Shown: positions 25,218 to 32,683 of the stretch, in pieces
How the letters are laid out: every line of letters starts with the position of its first letter
How positions within the stretch are numbered: position 1 is the stretch's first letter
From: Herbaspirillum sp. 3R11
Lineage (GTDB): Bacteria; Pseudomonadota; Gammaproteobacteria; Burkholderiales; Burkholderiaceae_D
Direction: 5' to 3'
NCBI RefSeq assembly: GCF_004563925.1
Contig: NZ_SPNJ01000002.1
Coordinates: forward strand, 62,001-126,000
DNA length: 64,000 bases
Translations under genes and position numbers: made by a program
Notes under the pieces: generated by a model
What the model saw: the letters and a program-made list of their open reading frames with translations, nothing else
What the model was told of the DNA's origin: nothing
The model's database searches: none

Positions 25218-26333
25218 ATGAAGCAATGGATGATCGGCGCAGTCGCAGTGCCAGCAATGCTGGCTGGCGCTCAGGCGCATGCACAAAGCAAATTGGAAAT
25301 TTACGGTCTGATTTCCGGCGGCGTCGGCTACCTTACCAACCAGGGCGGTCCGCATAACCTGGAAGCCCTGAGCGGCACCAATCAGAATCCGCGTATCGGC
25401 TTCCGCGGCCAGGAAGACCTGGGCGGCGGCTCCAAGGCCATCTTCAATCTGGAGAACGGCTTCAACATGATGACCGGCGCCGCAGCGCAAAACGGTCGCC
25501 TGTTCGGCCGCTTGTCGTATGTCGGCCTGAGCAACACCGACCTCGGCACGCTGACGCTGGGTCGCCAGTACGAAGCGGTCAAGGACTATCTCGGCCCGGT
25601 CGTGATCGCCAGCAACGGCGTCCACATCGGCGACAACGACAATGGTTACAACAACCTGCGCGCGCAGAATTCGGTCAAGTACATCAGCCCGACCTTCAGC
25701 AACTTCAACGTCACTGCGCTGTACGGTTTCGGCGAAGCTGCCGGCGACGCCAGCATCAACCGCGTCATGAGCATCGGCTCTGGCTACAAGAGCGAGCGCT
25801 TCAAGTGGGCCGTCGCCTACACCCAGATGGACACCCCCAACAGCGCCAAGAGCCCGGACGGCGCAATGAGCAATGACTACGCCAGTTCGCTGCTGATCTT
25901 CAACAAGAGCGCCGTCAACAGCTCGCAAGGCGTGCGCAAGCAGCGCATCGCCGGCACTGGTGGTTTCTACTCGGTCGGTGACACCGATTTCGGCGTGATG
26001 TACAGCAACGTCAAGTACGACTATCTGGACAATACCAAGCTGACTTTGCAAAACCTGGACCTGAACTTGGTGAATCACTTCACACAGGCCCTCAATCTGG
26101 GCGCATCCTACTTCTACACCGTCGGCAAGTACGACACCATCAACACCAATCCGAAGTGGCATCAGTTCAACTTCCAGGCCGACTACTTCCTGTCCAAGCG
26201 CACCGACGTGGCGATCACCTACAGCTACCAGATCGCTGCGGGCGACGCCAAGAACGCCACGATCTTCGGCTTCCCGTCGTCGAGCGACAAGCATCAGGGT
26301 GTACTCATGATCGGCATGCGCCACGTCTTTTAA
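25218..26333 (+). CDS. Gram-negative porin (trimeric 16-strand type)
   Basis: A 371-residue outer-membrane porin. It has a signal peptide (about 1-23, ending AQAHAQ), then the typical SKLEIYGLISGGVGYLTNQ, the GSKAIFNLENGFNMMTG and FGRLSYVGLSNTDLGTLTLGRQY segments of neisserial/burkholderial porins, and a C-terminal Phe (MIGMRHVF) for BAM recognition. ATG at 25218 is chosen over 25212 because it gives a clean Lys-containing signal sequence behind GGGGGA. It diverges from LysR and lies 61 bp upstream of the binding-protein gene. It may supply the outer-membrane step for the transporter that follows. Confidence 0.9.
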   Translation: MKQWMIGAVAVPAMLAGAQAHAQSKLEIYGLISGGVGYLTNQGGPHNLEALSGTNQNPRIGFRGQEDLGGGSKAIFNLENGFNMMTGAAAQNGRLFGRLSYVGLSNTDLGTLTLGRQYEAVKDYLGPVVIASNGVHIGDNDNGYNNLRAQNSVKYISPTFSNFNVTALYGFGEAAGDASINRVMSIGSGYKSERFKWAVAYTQMDTPNSAKSPDGAMSNDYASSLLIFNKSAVNSSQGVRKQRIAGTGGFYSVGDTDFGVMYSNVKYDYLDNTKLTLQNLDLNLVNHFTQALNLGASYFYTVGKYDTINTNPKWHQFNFQADYFLSKRTDVAITYSYQIAAGDAKNATIFGFPSSSDKHQGVLMIGMRHVF

Positions 26334-26394
26334 AATCGTAGAAAGCGCTTCGGCCTAAAATGGGCATCGCATCCATGTTTAAAGGAATCTCATT

Positions 26395-27462
26395 TTGAAA
26401 AAAGCACTATTGGCGGGCCTGAATCTGACCCTGCGTCTGACACTGAGTCTGACCTTCAGCGCAGGCCTGCTCAGCCTGACCGCCACGCCTGCCCATGCCG
26501 AGAAGCGCACCCTGGTCCTGTCGGCCTATCCGATCGCGCAGCCGCTGTTTACCAAATACGTCTATACGCCGTTCAAGGAAAAATGCGGCTGTGAAATCGT
26601 GGTGGAAACCGGCAACAACGCCGACCGCATCGCCAAGCTCGATGCGCGCCGCGACAATCCGGTGGTCGACCTGGTGCTGCTGTCGGACTTCGGCATGCTG
26701 GAAGCCGCGCGCAAGGGCCTGATCCAGCCGCTCGACTACGGCAAGCTGAAGAACTACGGCCAGGTCTACAATTTCGCCAAGAACCCGATCGGCGGCAACT
26801 TCGCCGTCGGCTACACCATCTATTCGGTCGGCCTGGTGTATCGCACCGACAAGATCAAATCGCTCACCTCCTGGAAAGACCTCTGGCGTGCTGACATGAA
26901 AGGCCATCTCTCCCTGCCTGATGTCAGCACGACCCAGGGGCCCCTGACGCTGCAGATGGCGGACATCGCCTGGAACGGCAAGGGCGACGATTTCGCCACC
27001 GGCATGCAAAAGATCCTCGAGATCAAGAACAATGTCGTGACCTTCTCCAAGAACAGCGCGCAGTTGTCGTCGCTGTTTGCCCAGGACGAAATCTGGGCGG
27101 CGCCGGTGGCGCGCTTCACCTGGGCGCAACTGGCCAAGACCGGGCTGCCGCTCAAGTGGACTATCCCGACCGAAGGCCAGGCCGCCGGCATGAACGTGAT
27201 GGGCATCGTCAACAAGTCGAAGAACGCCGACCTGGCCTATCAGCTGATCGACTTCTGGCTGTCGAAGGAAGTGCAGACCGCGCTGGCGATGGACCTGGTG
27301 GATTCGCCGGTCAACACGCAAGTTGTGCTGCCGAAAGACAAGGCCGAGTTCAACACCTACGGCGCCGACCACATCGCTTCGCTGAAATTCGTCAAGCCGG
27401 AAACCCTGCTCAAGCATCGCTCGTCGTGGATGGAGCAGTGGAACAAGGGCATCAGCAAATAA
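26395..27462 (+). CDS. PotD-type ABC transporter periplasmic substrate-binding protein
   Basis: A 355-residue extracellular solute-binding protein of the iron/polyamine group, with a signal peptide (about 1-35, ending ATPAHAE). The mature part begins RTLVLSAYPIAQPLFTKYVYTPFKEKCGCEIVVETGNNADRIAKL. It has the GYTIYSVGLVYRTDKIKSLTSWKDLW segment typical of this class and ends like a PotD relative. The start is a TTG at 26395, eight bases after AAAGGA; no ATG lies nearby in frame. Two permeases, an ATPase, a nucleoside hydrolase and an adenosine deaminase follow, so a nucleoside or other purine-related ligand is more likely than a polyamine. The ligand is inferred from context only. Confidence 0.88.
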   Translation: MKKALLAGLNLTLRLTLSLTFSAGLLSLTATPAHAEKRTLVLSAYPIAQPLFTKYVYTPFKEKCGCEIVVETGNNADRIAKLDARRDNPVVDLVLLSDFGMLEAARKGLIQPLDYGKLKNYGQVYNFAKNPIGGNFAVGYTIYSVGLVYRTDKIKSLTSWKDLWRADMKGHLSLPDVSTTQGPLTLQMADIAWNGKGDDFATGMQKILEIKNNVVTFSKNSAQLSSLFAQDEIWAAPVARFTWAQLAKTGLPLKWTIPTEGQAAGMNVMGIVNKSKNADLAYQLIDFWLSKEVQTALAMDLVDSPVNTQVVLPKDKAEFNTYGADHIASLKFVKPETLLKHRSSWMEQWNKGISK

Positions 27463-27465
27463 GGT

Positions 27466-27501
27466 GGCAAGTAAGTTGGCAAGTAAGTTGGCAAGTAAGT
27501 T
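27466..27501 (+). repeat. Three perfect tandem copies of a 12-bp unit
   Basis: The unit GGCAAGTAAGTT is repeated three times without change, starting three bases after the stop codon of the binding-protein gene. A fourth, partial copy is suggested by the GGTG before it. It lies in the untranslated spacer before the permease. Its length could vary by replication slippage. Confidence 0.9.
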
Positions 27502-27561
27502 GAAAAATGAGCAGGAAGCAAGCTAGAAAGAAGTAACAAGGATCCTGCCGATGCAGGAAAC

Positions 27562-27586
27562 GCCCGGCGCTCAAGCAGCGCCGGGC
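27562..27586 (+). promoter_or_regulatory. Strong intra-operon hairpin between binding protein and permease
   Basis: A perfect 10-bp stem GCCCGGCGCT/AGCGCCGGGC with a 5-base loop is preceded by a smaller hairpin CCTGC/GCAGG at 27544-27557. Only TTGTG follows rather than a T tract. In ABC operons such hairpins often stop exonucleases or attenuate transcription so that the binding protein is made in excess over the permeases; that role is inferred. Confidence 0.65.
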
Positions 27587-27646
27587 TTGTGCATTTGAAG
27601 CGATAGAAACAACAGAAGCAGCAGAAGGAAGAGGGAGTCCAGGCCG

Positions 27647-28489
27647 ATGTCGGTGCATCAGAAAAAATGGAACGGCGTCATGCTCGTCATGCCGGCGTTG
27701 ATCTTCACGGTGGTGTGTTTCCTGCTGCCGGTGCTGGCCTTGCTGCTGGACGCCTTCCGCGTCGACGCGCCGGCGGCGCATTGGGGGCTGGGGCGCTTTG
27801 TCGACTTCTTCGCCGAGCCGCTCAACCGCCAGGTGTTCCTGCGCACGCTGCGCATCGCCGCGCTGGTGACGCTGGTGTCGGCGTTGCTGTCCTATCCCGC
27901 CGCCCAGGCCATCGTACGTGTCGCTCCGCGCTATCGCGGCATGGTGCTGGGCATGATGATCCTGCCGCTGATGGTGTCGCCGATTGCGCGCACCTACGCC
28001 TGGATCGTCCTGTTCGGCCGCAACGGCGCCATCAATTCCATCCTGTTGTCGCTGGGCCTGACGGATGAGCCGCAACGCCTGCTGTTCAGCGAGATGGCGG
28101 TGTTCGTCGGCTTGCTGCAATTGCTGTTGCCGCTGATGCTGATGTCGCTGGTGAGCTCGATGGAAAACCTCTCGCGCGACATCACGCTGGCGGCGTCCAC
28201 GCTCGGCGCCAACGCCTGGCAGGTATTCACCCGCGTGACCCTGCCGCTGACGCAGGAGGGATTGATCGTCGGCGGCACGCTGGTATTTACCGGCTGCGTC
28301 ACCGCCTACGTGACGCCGGCGTTGCTGGGCGGCCCCAAGGTGCTGATGCTGGAAACGCTGCTGTACCAGAAGGTCAGTGTGGAAAGCGATTTCGGCACCG
28401 CCAATGTCATCGCAGTGATCCTGGTGCTCATGACGCTGGCCGTCAACGCCGGATTGAAACGCATCTCGTCGAGCCGGAGCACGGTATGA
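27647..28489 (+). CDS. ABC transporter permease, PotB-like
   Basis: A 280-residue inner-membrane permease with about six hydrophobic segments. The EAA loop for ATPase contact is visible in the second half (ITLAASTLGANAWQVFTRVTLPLTQEGL). It opens with MLVMPALIFTVVCFLLPVLALLLDAF, the usual first segment of PotB-type permeases. It overlaps the next permease by four bases (ATGA), so the two are coupled and form the membrane heterodimer. It lies 184 bp after the binding-protein gene across a tandem repeat and a strong hairpin. Confidence 0.9.
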   Translation: MSVHQKKWNGVMLVMPALIFTVVCFLLPVLALLLDAFRVDAPAAHWGLGRFVDFFAEPLNRQVFLRTLRIAALVTLVSALLSYPAAQAIVRVAPRYRGMVLGMMILPLMVSPIARTYAWIVLFGRNGAINSILLSLGLTDEPQRLLFSEMAVFVGLLQLLLPLMLMSLVSSMENLSRDITLAASTLGANAWQVFTRVTLPLTQEGLIVGGTLVFTGCVTAYVTPALLGGPKVLMLETLLYQKVSVESDFGTANVIAVILVLMTLAVNAGLKRISSSRSTV

Positions 28490-29265
28490 AAGAAGGATTG
28501 TTTTCGCGCGCCATGCTGTGGCTGGTGTTCCTGTTCCTGCTGGGACCGTTCGTCATCGTGTTCCTGGCCGGCTTCAGCGCCGGCGACACGCTGGCGTTTC
28601 CGCCGGAATCATATTCCTTGCGCTGGATCGGCGAAGTGCTGGTCGCGGACGAGTTCCAGCGCGCCTTCCGCACCAGCCTGGAAATCGGCCTGCTCGCCAC
28701 CGTGATCGCGCTGCTGCTGGGCGTACCGGTGGCCTACGCCATGTCGCGCATGCCGCCGCCGGGCATGGGCGCGATCAAGCAGATCCTGACCTCGCCGCTG
28801 ATCATCCCGGCCATGCTGGTGGGCTTGGGCCTGCTGCGCCATTTCGTGCTGCTGGTGGATGCGCCGGTGTTTCTCGGCCTGCTGATCGGGCACATCGGCT
28901 TGCTGACGCCGTACGCCGTGCGCGTGGTCTACGCCAGCCTGGTCAACCTGCGCGTCGACATCGAAGAAGCCGCCATCACGCTCGGTGCATCGCGCCTGCA
29001 GACCTTCTTCCTGATCGTGCTGCCGAACATTCGCAGCGCCGTGATCGCCGCCTTCTTCCTGGCGTTCGTAACCTCGTTCAACCAGGTGCCGGTGTCGCTG
29101 TTCCTGACCGGACCCGGCATCAGCACCTTGCCGATCGAAATGCTGGGCCATATGGAAAACAGCTTCGATCCCTCCATCGCGGCGTTGTCGACTCTGCTGG
29201 TCCTGTTCACCATGGCCTTCGTGCTGGTGACGGAAAAAGTGCTGGGCATTTCAAAATACATGTGA
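28486..29265 (+). CDS. ABC transporter permease, PotC-like
   Basis: A 259-residue inner-membrane permease, the second membrane subunit. Its EAA loop is IEEAAITLGASRLQTFFLIVLPNIRSAVIAAFFLAF. The N-terminal segment ending in the typical SYSLRWIGEVL is also PotC-like. The start overlaps the stop of the previous permease (ATGA). The ATPase gene begins seven bases after its stop. Length is usual for the family. Confidence 0.9.
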   Translation: MKEGLFSRAMLWLVFLFLLGPFVIVFLAGFSAGDTLAFPPESYSLRWIGEVLVADEFQRAFRTSLEIGLLATVIALLLGVPVAYAMSRMPPPGMGAIKQILTSPLIIPAMLVGLGLLRHFVLLVDAPVFLGLLIGHIGLLTPYAVRVVYASLVNLRVDIEEAAITLGASRLQTFFLIVLPNIRSAVIAAFFLAFVTSFNQVPVSLFLTGPGISTLPIEMLGHMENSFDPSIAALSTLLVLFTMAFVLVTEKVLGISKYM

Positions 29266-29271
29266 GACACG

Positions 29272-30288
29272 ATGAGCTACCTCGAACTACATCAACTGGC
29301 GCTCGGCTACGGCAAGAACAAGACCGCCGTCGAGCAACTGGACCTGGCGGTTGAGCAAGGCGAATTGATTTCGCTGCTCGGCCCCAGCGGCTGCGGCAAG
29401 ACCACCACCATGCGCGCCATCGCCGGCCTGATCGACCTGCGCGCCGGCAGCATCATGCTGGACGGCCGCGACATCGGCCGCCTGCCGCCCAACAAGCGCA
29501 ACATCGGCATGGTGTTCCAATCGTATGCGCTGTTTCCGCATCTGAACGTATTCGACAACGTCGCCTTCGGCCTGCGCCTGCGCAAGGTCGATACGGTCAC
29601 GCTACGCAGCAAGGTCGAGCGCGTTATCGCGGCGGTCGGCCTGAGCGGCTTCGAGACGCGGCTGCCGGCGCAGATGTCGGGCGGCCAGCAACAGCGCGTG
29701 GCGCTGGCGCGCGCCATCGTGATCGAACCGAAACTGCTGCTGCTGGACGAGCCGCTCTCCAACCTCGACGCCAAGCTGCGCGTGCAGATGCGCGCCGAGC
29801 TGCGCCGCATCCAGCGCGAACTGGGCATCACCATGCTGTACGTGACGCATGACCAGGAAGAAGCGCTGGCGCTGTCGGACCGTATCGTCGTCATGAACGG
29901 CGGCAAGATCGAGCAGCTGGACGTCCCCGAGAATCTCTTCAGCGCGCCGCGCACGCGCTTCGTCGCCAACTTCATGGGCTTCGAAAACCTGTTCGATTAT
30001 CGCGACGGTTTCCTGCATGGTGAAGGCGGCAAGCTGCCGTTCGCCGTGGCGCCGCCGGAACGCACCGTGTGCGCCGGCTGGCGTCCGGAACGCGTGACGG
30101 TGGGCTCCGGTCCCTACCGCGGCACGGTGCTGTCGCGCGGTTTCCTCGGCGATGCGGTGGAGTACCTGCTGCAGACGCCGGTCGGGCCGGTCAAGGGCAT
30201 GGCCGCTGCGAGCGCCGCGCGCTGGCGCGAGGGCGACAGCGTCGACTTCGCCATGCCGGCCGGCGAGGCCTTGCTGTTGCAAGCCTGA
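29272..30288 (+). CDS. ABC transporter ATP-binding protein, PotA/FbpC-like
   Basis: A 338-residue ATPase that powers import. Walker A is GPSGCGKTTT (about residues 37-46), the Q-loop lies in GMVFQSYALFPHLNVFDNVAFGL, the signature is MSGGQQQRVALARAI, Walker B is LLLLDEPLSNLDAKLR and the switch His is in YVTHDQEEALALSDRI. A C-terminal TOBE-type domain (about 240-335) is typical for the polyamine, iron and sugar group. It is translated seven bases after the permease and stands 44 bp before the nucleoside hydrolase, on the same transcript. Confidence 0.92.
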   Translation: MSYLELHQLALGYGKNKTAVEQLDLAVEQGELISLLGPSGCGKTTTMRAIAGLIDLRAGSIMLDGRDIGRLPPNKRNIGMVFQSYALFPHLNVFDNVAFGLRLRKVDTVTLRSKVERVIAAVGLSGFETRLPAQMSGGQQQRVALARAIVIEPKLLLLDEPLSNLDAKLRVQMRAELRRIQRELGITMLYVTHDQEEALALSDRIVVMNGGKIEQLDVPENLFSAPRTRFVANFMGFENLFDYRDGFLHGEGGKLPFAVAPPERTVCAGWRPERVTVGSGPYRGTVLSRGFLGDAVEYLLQTPVGPVKGMAAASAARWREGDSVDFAMPAGEALLLQA

Positions 30289-30332
30289 TGCCACTTGTCA
30301 CTTCATAAAAATAACCAGCAAGCAAACACATC

Positions 30333-31298
30333 ATGCAAAAAATATGGCTCGATACCGACCCCGGATTTGACGACTGGCTGGCCATGCTGCTGCTGTCGGC
30401 CAACCTCGACGTCGAATGGCTGGGCGTCTCGGTGGTGGCCGGCAATGCACCGCTGTCGGTGACCTACGACAACGCCCTGCGCATCCGCAAGCACTATCAC
30501 CTGGAAGTGCCGGTGTACGCCGGCTGCGAGGCGCCGCTCAACGGCGCCGTGGAAACCGCACAGTGCATCCTCGGCGCCGACGGCATGGCCACCACCGGCG
30601 AGCCGTTGCCGACGGTGGATATCGGCCAGGTTGAACGCGAACAGGAGCAGCAACAAAAGCGCAGCCCGCTGCCGCACGCCGTCGACGCGCTGATCGAAGC
30701 GGTGCGCCGGCATCCGGGCCAGCTCACGCTGATGTGCATCGCGCCGCTGACCAACATCGCCACCGCCTTGCAACGCGCGCCCGACATCGCCGCGCAGATC
30801 AGGGAAATCATCCTCATGGGCGGTTCGGCCGACCAGGGCAATCACACCGCGGCGGCGGAGTTCAACATCTACGCCGATCCGGAAGCCGCCGACATCGTCT
30901 TCAACGCCGGCGTGCCGCTGCGCATGTTCGGCCTCAACCTGTGCCGCCAGTTGCTGGTGACGACAACCGAAGTGCAGCAGGTGCGCGCGCTCGGCACCCT
31001 GCGCGCCAAATGGCTGGCCGGCTATTTCGAAGCCTACCTGCGCATCCGCAGTCCGGACGGTTCGGTGCCGATGCCGATGTACGACCCGGCGGTGGCGATT
31101 TACCTGCGCCGTCCCGAGCTGTTCAGCTTCAAGCCTGCACGCGTGGATATCGAACTGCAGGGCAAGCTGACGCGCGGCATGACCGTGTGCGAGTTCCGCG
31201 TGCCGCGTCGCGCCACCGCCAACGTCGAAGTCGCCATGACGGTCGATGGCGAGCGCGCCATGGCCTGCATGATGCAGGAACTGTTGGGCACGCTGTAG
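30333..31298 (+). CDS. Inosine-uridine-type nucleoside hydrolase
   Basis: A 321-residue enzyme that cleaves the N-glycosidic bond of ribonucleosides to base and ribose. The Ca2+ site motif is at the N-terminus as DTDPGFDDWLAMLLL (residues 7-21), where most relatives have DDALA. The second part of the site is EFNIYADPEAADIVFNAGVPLRMFGLN, and MYDPAVAIYL comes near the end. No signal peptide is present, so it acts in the cytosol on imported nucleoside. It lies directly after the transporter genes, which gives the transporter a probable nucleoside substrate. The Trp in the first motif may alter base or sugar recognition. Confidence 0.9.
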   Translation: MQKIWLDTDPGFDDWLAMLLLSANLDVEWLGVSVVAGNAPLSVTYDNALRIRKHYHLEVPVYAGCEAPLNGAVETAQCILGADGMATTGEPLPTVDIGQVEREQEQQQKRSPLPHAVDALIEAVRRHPGQLTLMCIAPLTNIATALQRAPDIAAQIREIILMGGSADQGNHTAAAEFNIYADPEAADIVFNAGVPLRMFGLNLCRQLLVTTTEVQQVRALGTLRAKWLAGYFEAYLRIRSPDGSVPMPMYDPAVAIYLRRPELFSFKPARVDIELQGKLTRGMTVCEFRVPRRATANVEVAMTVDGERAMACMMQELLGTL

Positions 31299-31321
31299 TC
31301 ACCAATCGACCTTCGCTGCAT

Positions 31322-31354
31322 TGCCGCTACGGGGATGGCGGCATTCGCTTTTTT
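31322..31354 (+). terminator. Possible terminator between nucleoside hydrolase and deaminase genes
   Basis: Stem TGCCGC/GCGGCA with a 10-base loop is followed, after TTCGC, by six T. It could partly end the transporter/hydrolase transcript before the adenosine deaminase gene. Confidence 0.45.
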
Positions 31355-31437
31355 GCTTATGAATATGGATGTACGCTTTATGAGAACCATGGATGCTTCC
31401 GCCGCCGCCACTGCTGCAGGTCCTGTCGTTGCCGGGC

Positions 31438-32517
31438 ATGATCATGCTTGATACTGACATCGACACGGCCGGTCCGCTGAATCTTGAACAATTCGTGCGC
31501 GCGTTGCCCAAGATGGAATTGCATTGCCATTTGTTCGGCGCGGTGCGCCGCCAGACCTTCGTCGATCTGTCCGTCAAGGCCGGCAACCGCGTCTCGCATG
31601 ACGAAATCGAGGCCTTCTATACGCGCGGCGAAAAGCCGGTCGGCGTGCTGCGCGTGCTGCGCGCGTTGGATGCCCATCTGATCCAGGGACCGTCGGACCT
31701 GCATCGCATCACCTACGAATATCTCGAAGACGTGCATCGCCACGGCGTGCGCTACACCGAGTTCTTCTGGAATCCGACCGGCACCGTGCGCGTCTCCGGC
31801 ATCAGCTACGCCTCGGCGCAGGCCGCCATCGTGCTGGCGATCCGCGACGCCTTGCGCGACTTCGGCGTGATCGGCCGGCTGATCCCCAGCATTGACCGCG
31901 AAGCCAGCCCCGATGAAGCGGTGGCCATGGTCGAATGGATGTGTGCGCATCGCCAGCCGGAAGTGATCGGCATCGGCATGGATTACCGCGAGAACGACCG
32001 GCCGCCGGAATTGTTCTGGAAAGCCTATCGCGACGCCCGTGCGGCAGGCTTCCGCACCACCGCCCACGCCGGCGAATTCGGCATGCCGTGGATGAACGTG
32101 GAAAGCGCGATCGACCTGCTCAAGGTAGACCGCGTCGATCACGGCTACACGGTGGTCGACAGTCCGGCCTTCCTGCAGAAGTGTAAAGAGCGCGACATGA
32201 TCTTTACCGTGGTGCCCACCAATTCCTACTACCTGCGTACGCTGGAGCCGGCGCGCTGGGCGCTGGATCATCCGATCCGCGCGATGGTGCGCGCCGGCCT
32301 GCGGGTGCATCCGAATACCGACGATCCGACGCTGCACCTGGTGACGCCGACACGCGCCTGGCTGATGATGATGGAGTTCGGCTTCGGCATCGACGACATG
32401 CACGGCTTCATGCTCAACGGTCTCGATGCCGCCTGGATAGACGACGACCTGCGCCGGCAATGGCGGCTGGAATGGAGCGCCGCGTTCGAATCCCTGCGCG
32501 GCCGCCTGGTCATGTAA
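31438..32517 (+). CDS. Adenosine deaminase family protein
   Basis: About 359 residues of a zinc-dependent purine deaminase. Zinc and catalytic residues are visible: HxH in MELHCHLFGAV, the His of TTAHAGEFG, the Glu two residues on, the His of VDHGYTVVDS, and the paired Asp of HPNTDDPTLH. It would deaminate adenosine (to inosine) or a related purine in the cytosol. The start is unclear: ATG at 31438 or 31444 gives the expected N-terminus, an upstream ATG at 31393 in frame adds 15 Pro/Leu-rich residues, and none has a good ribosome site. A short frame from 31380 ends at 31451, overlapping these starts. A strong terminator follows. Confidence 0.88.
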   Translation: MIMLDTDIDTAGPLNLEQFVRALPKMELHCHLFGAVRRQTFVDLSVKAGNRVSHDEIEAFYTRGEKPVGVLRVLRALDAHLIQGPSDLHRITYEYLEDVHRHGVRYTEFFWNPTGTVRVSGISYASAQAAIVLAIRDALRDFGVIGRLIPSIDREASPDEAVAMVEWMCAHRQPEVIGIGMDYRENDRPPELFWKAYRDARAAGFRTTAHAGEFGMPWMNVESAIDLLKVDRVDHGYTVVDSPAFLQKCKERDMIFTVVPTNSYYLRTLEPARWALDHPIRAMVRAGLRVHPNTDDPTLHLVTPTRAWLMMMEFGFGIDDMHGFMLNGLDAAWIDDDLRRQWRLEWSAAFESLRGRLVM

Positions 32518-32538
32518 CGGAGATGCCATTACCCAATA

Positions 32539-32577
32539 AAAAGCCGCGCCCTGTGACAGGCGCGGCTTTTCTTTTTT
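32539..32577 (+). terminator. Rho-independent terminator
   Basis: A 12-bp stem AAAAGCCGCGCC/GGCGCGGCTTTT with an 8-base loop is followed by C and six T. It closes the transporter and nucleoside-salvage cluster and, being symmetric, may also act on the minus-strand transcript arriving from 32599. Confidence 0.92.
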
Positions 32578-32598
32578 AAGCCTCGGTGGGCGGCTGAA

Positions 32599-32673
32599 TC
32601 AATGCATCAGCAGCACGATGAGGATGATGATGGGAATCGGGATTCCCAACAACCAAAGCAGTATGGCTCCCAT
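32599..32673 (-). CDS. 24-residue membrane microprotein
   Basis: A very short gene translated from ATG at 32673 to TGA at 32599-32601. The product is almost wholly hydrophobic: MGAILLWLLG, a Pro-Ile-Pro turn, then a run of Ile/Leu/Val ending MH, enough for one membrane span. The ribosome site AAGGAG is ideal and overlaps the stop codon region of the upstream membrane-protein gene, whose stop is at 32684-32686, ten bases before this start. The two genes are thus probably coupled. Short hydrophobic proteins of this look occur near stress-related membrane proteins in proteobacteria; no function can be assigned. Confidence 0.72.
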   Translation of the reverse strand: MGAILLWLLGIPIPIIILIVLLMH

Positions 32674-32683
32674 GCTGATCTCC

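Noticed and set aside
27466-27501. CRISPR-like array
   Set aside because: The units are directly adjacent 12-mers without spacers, only three copies, and no cas gene is present.
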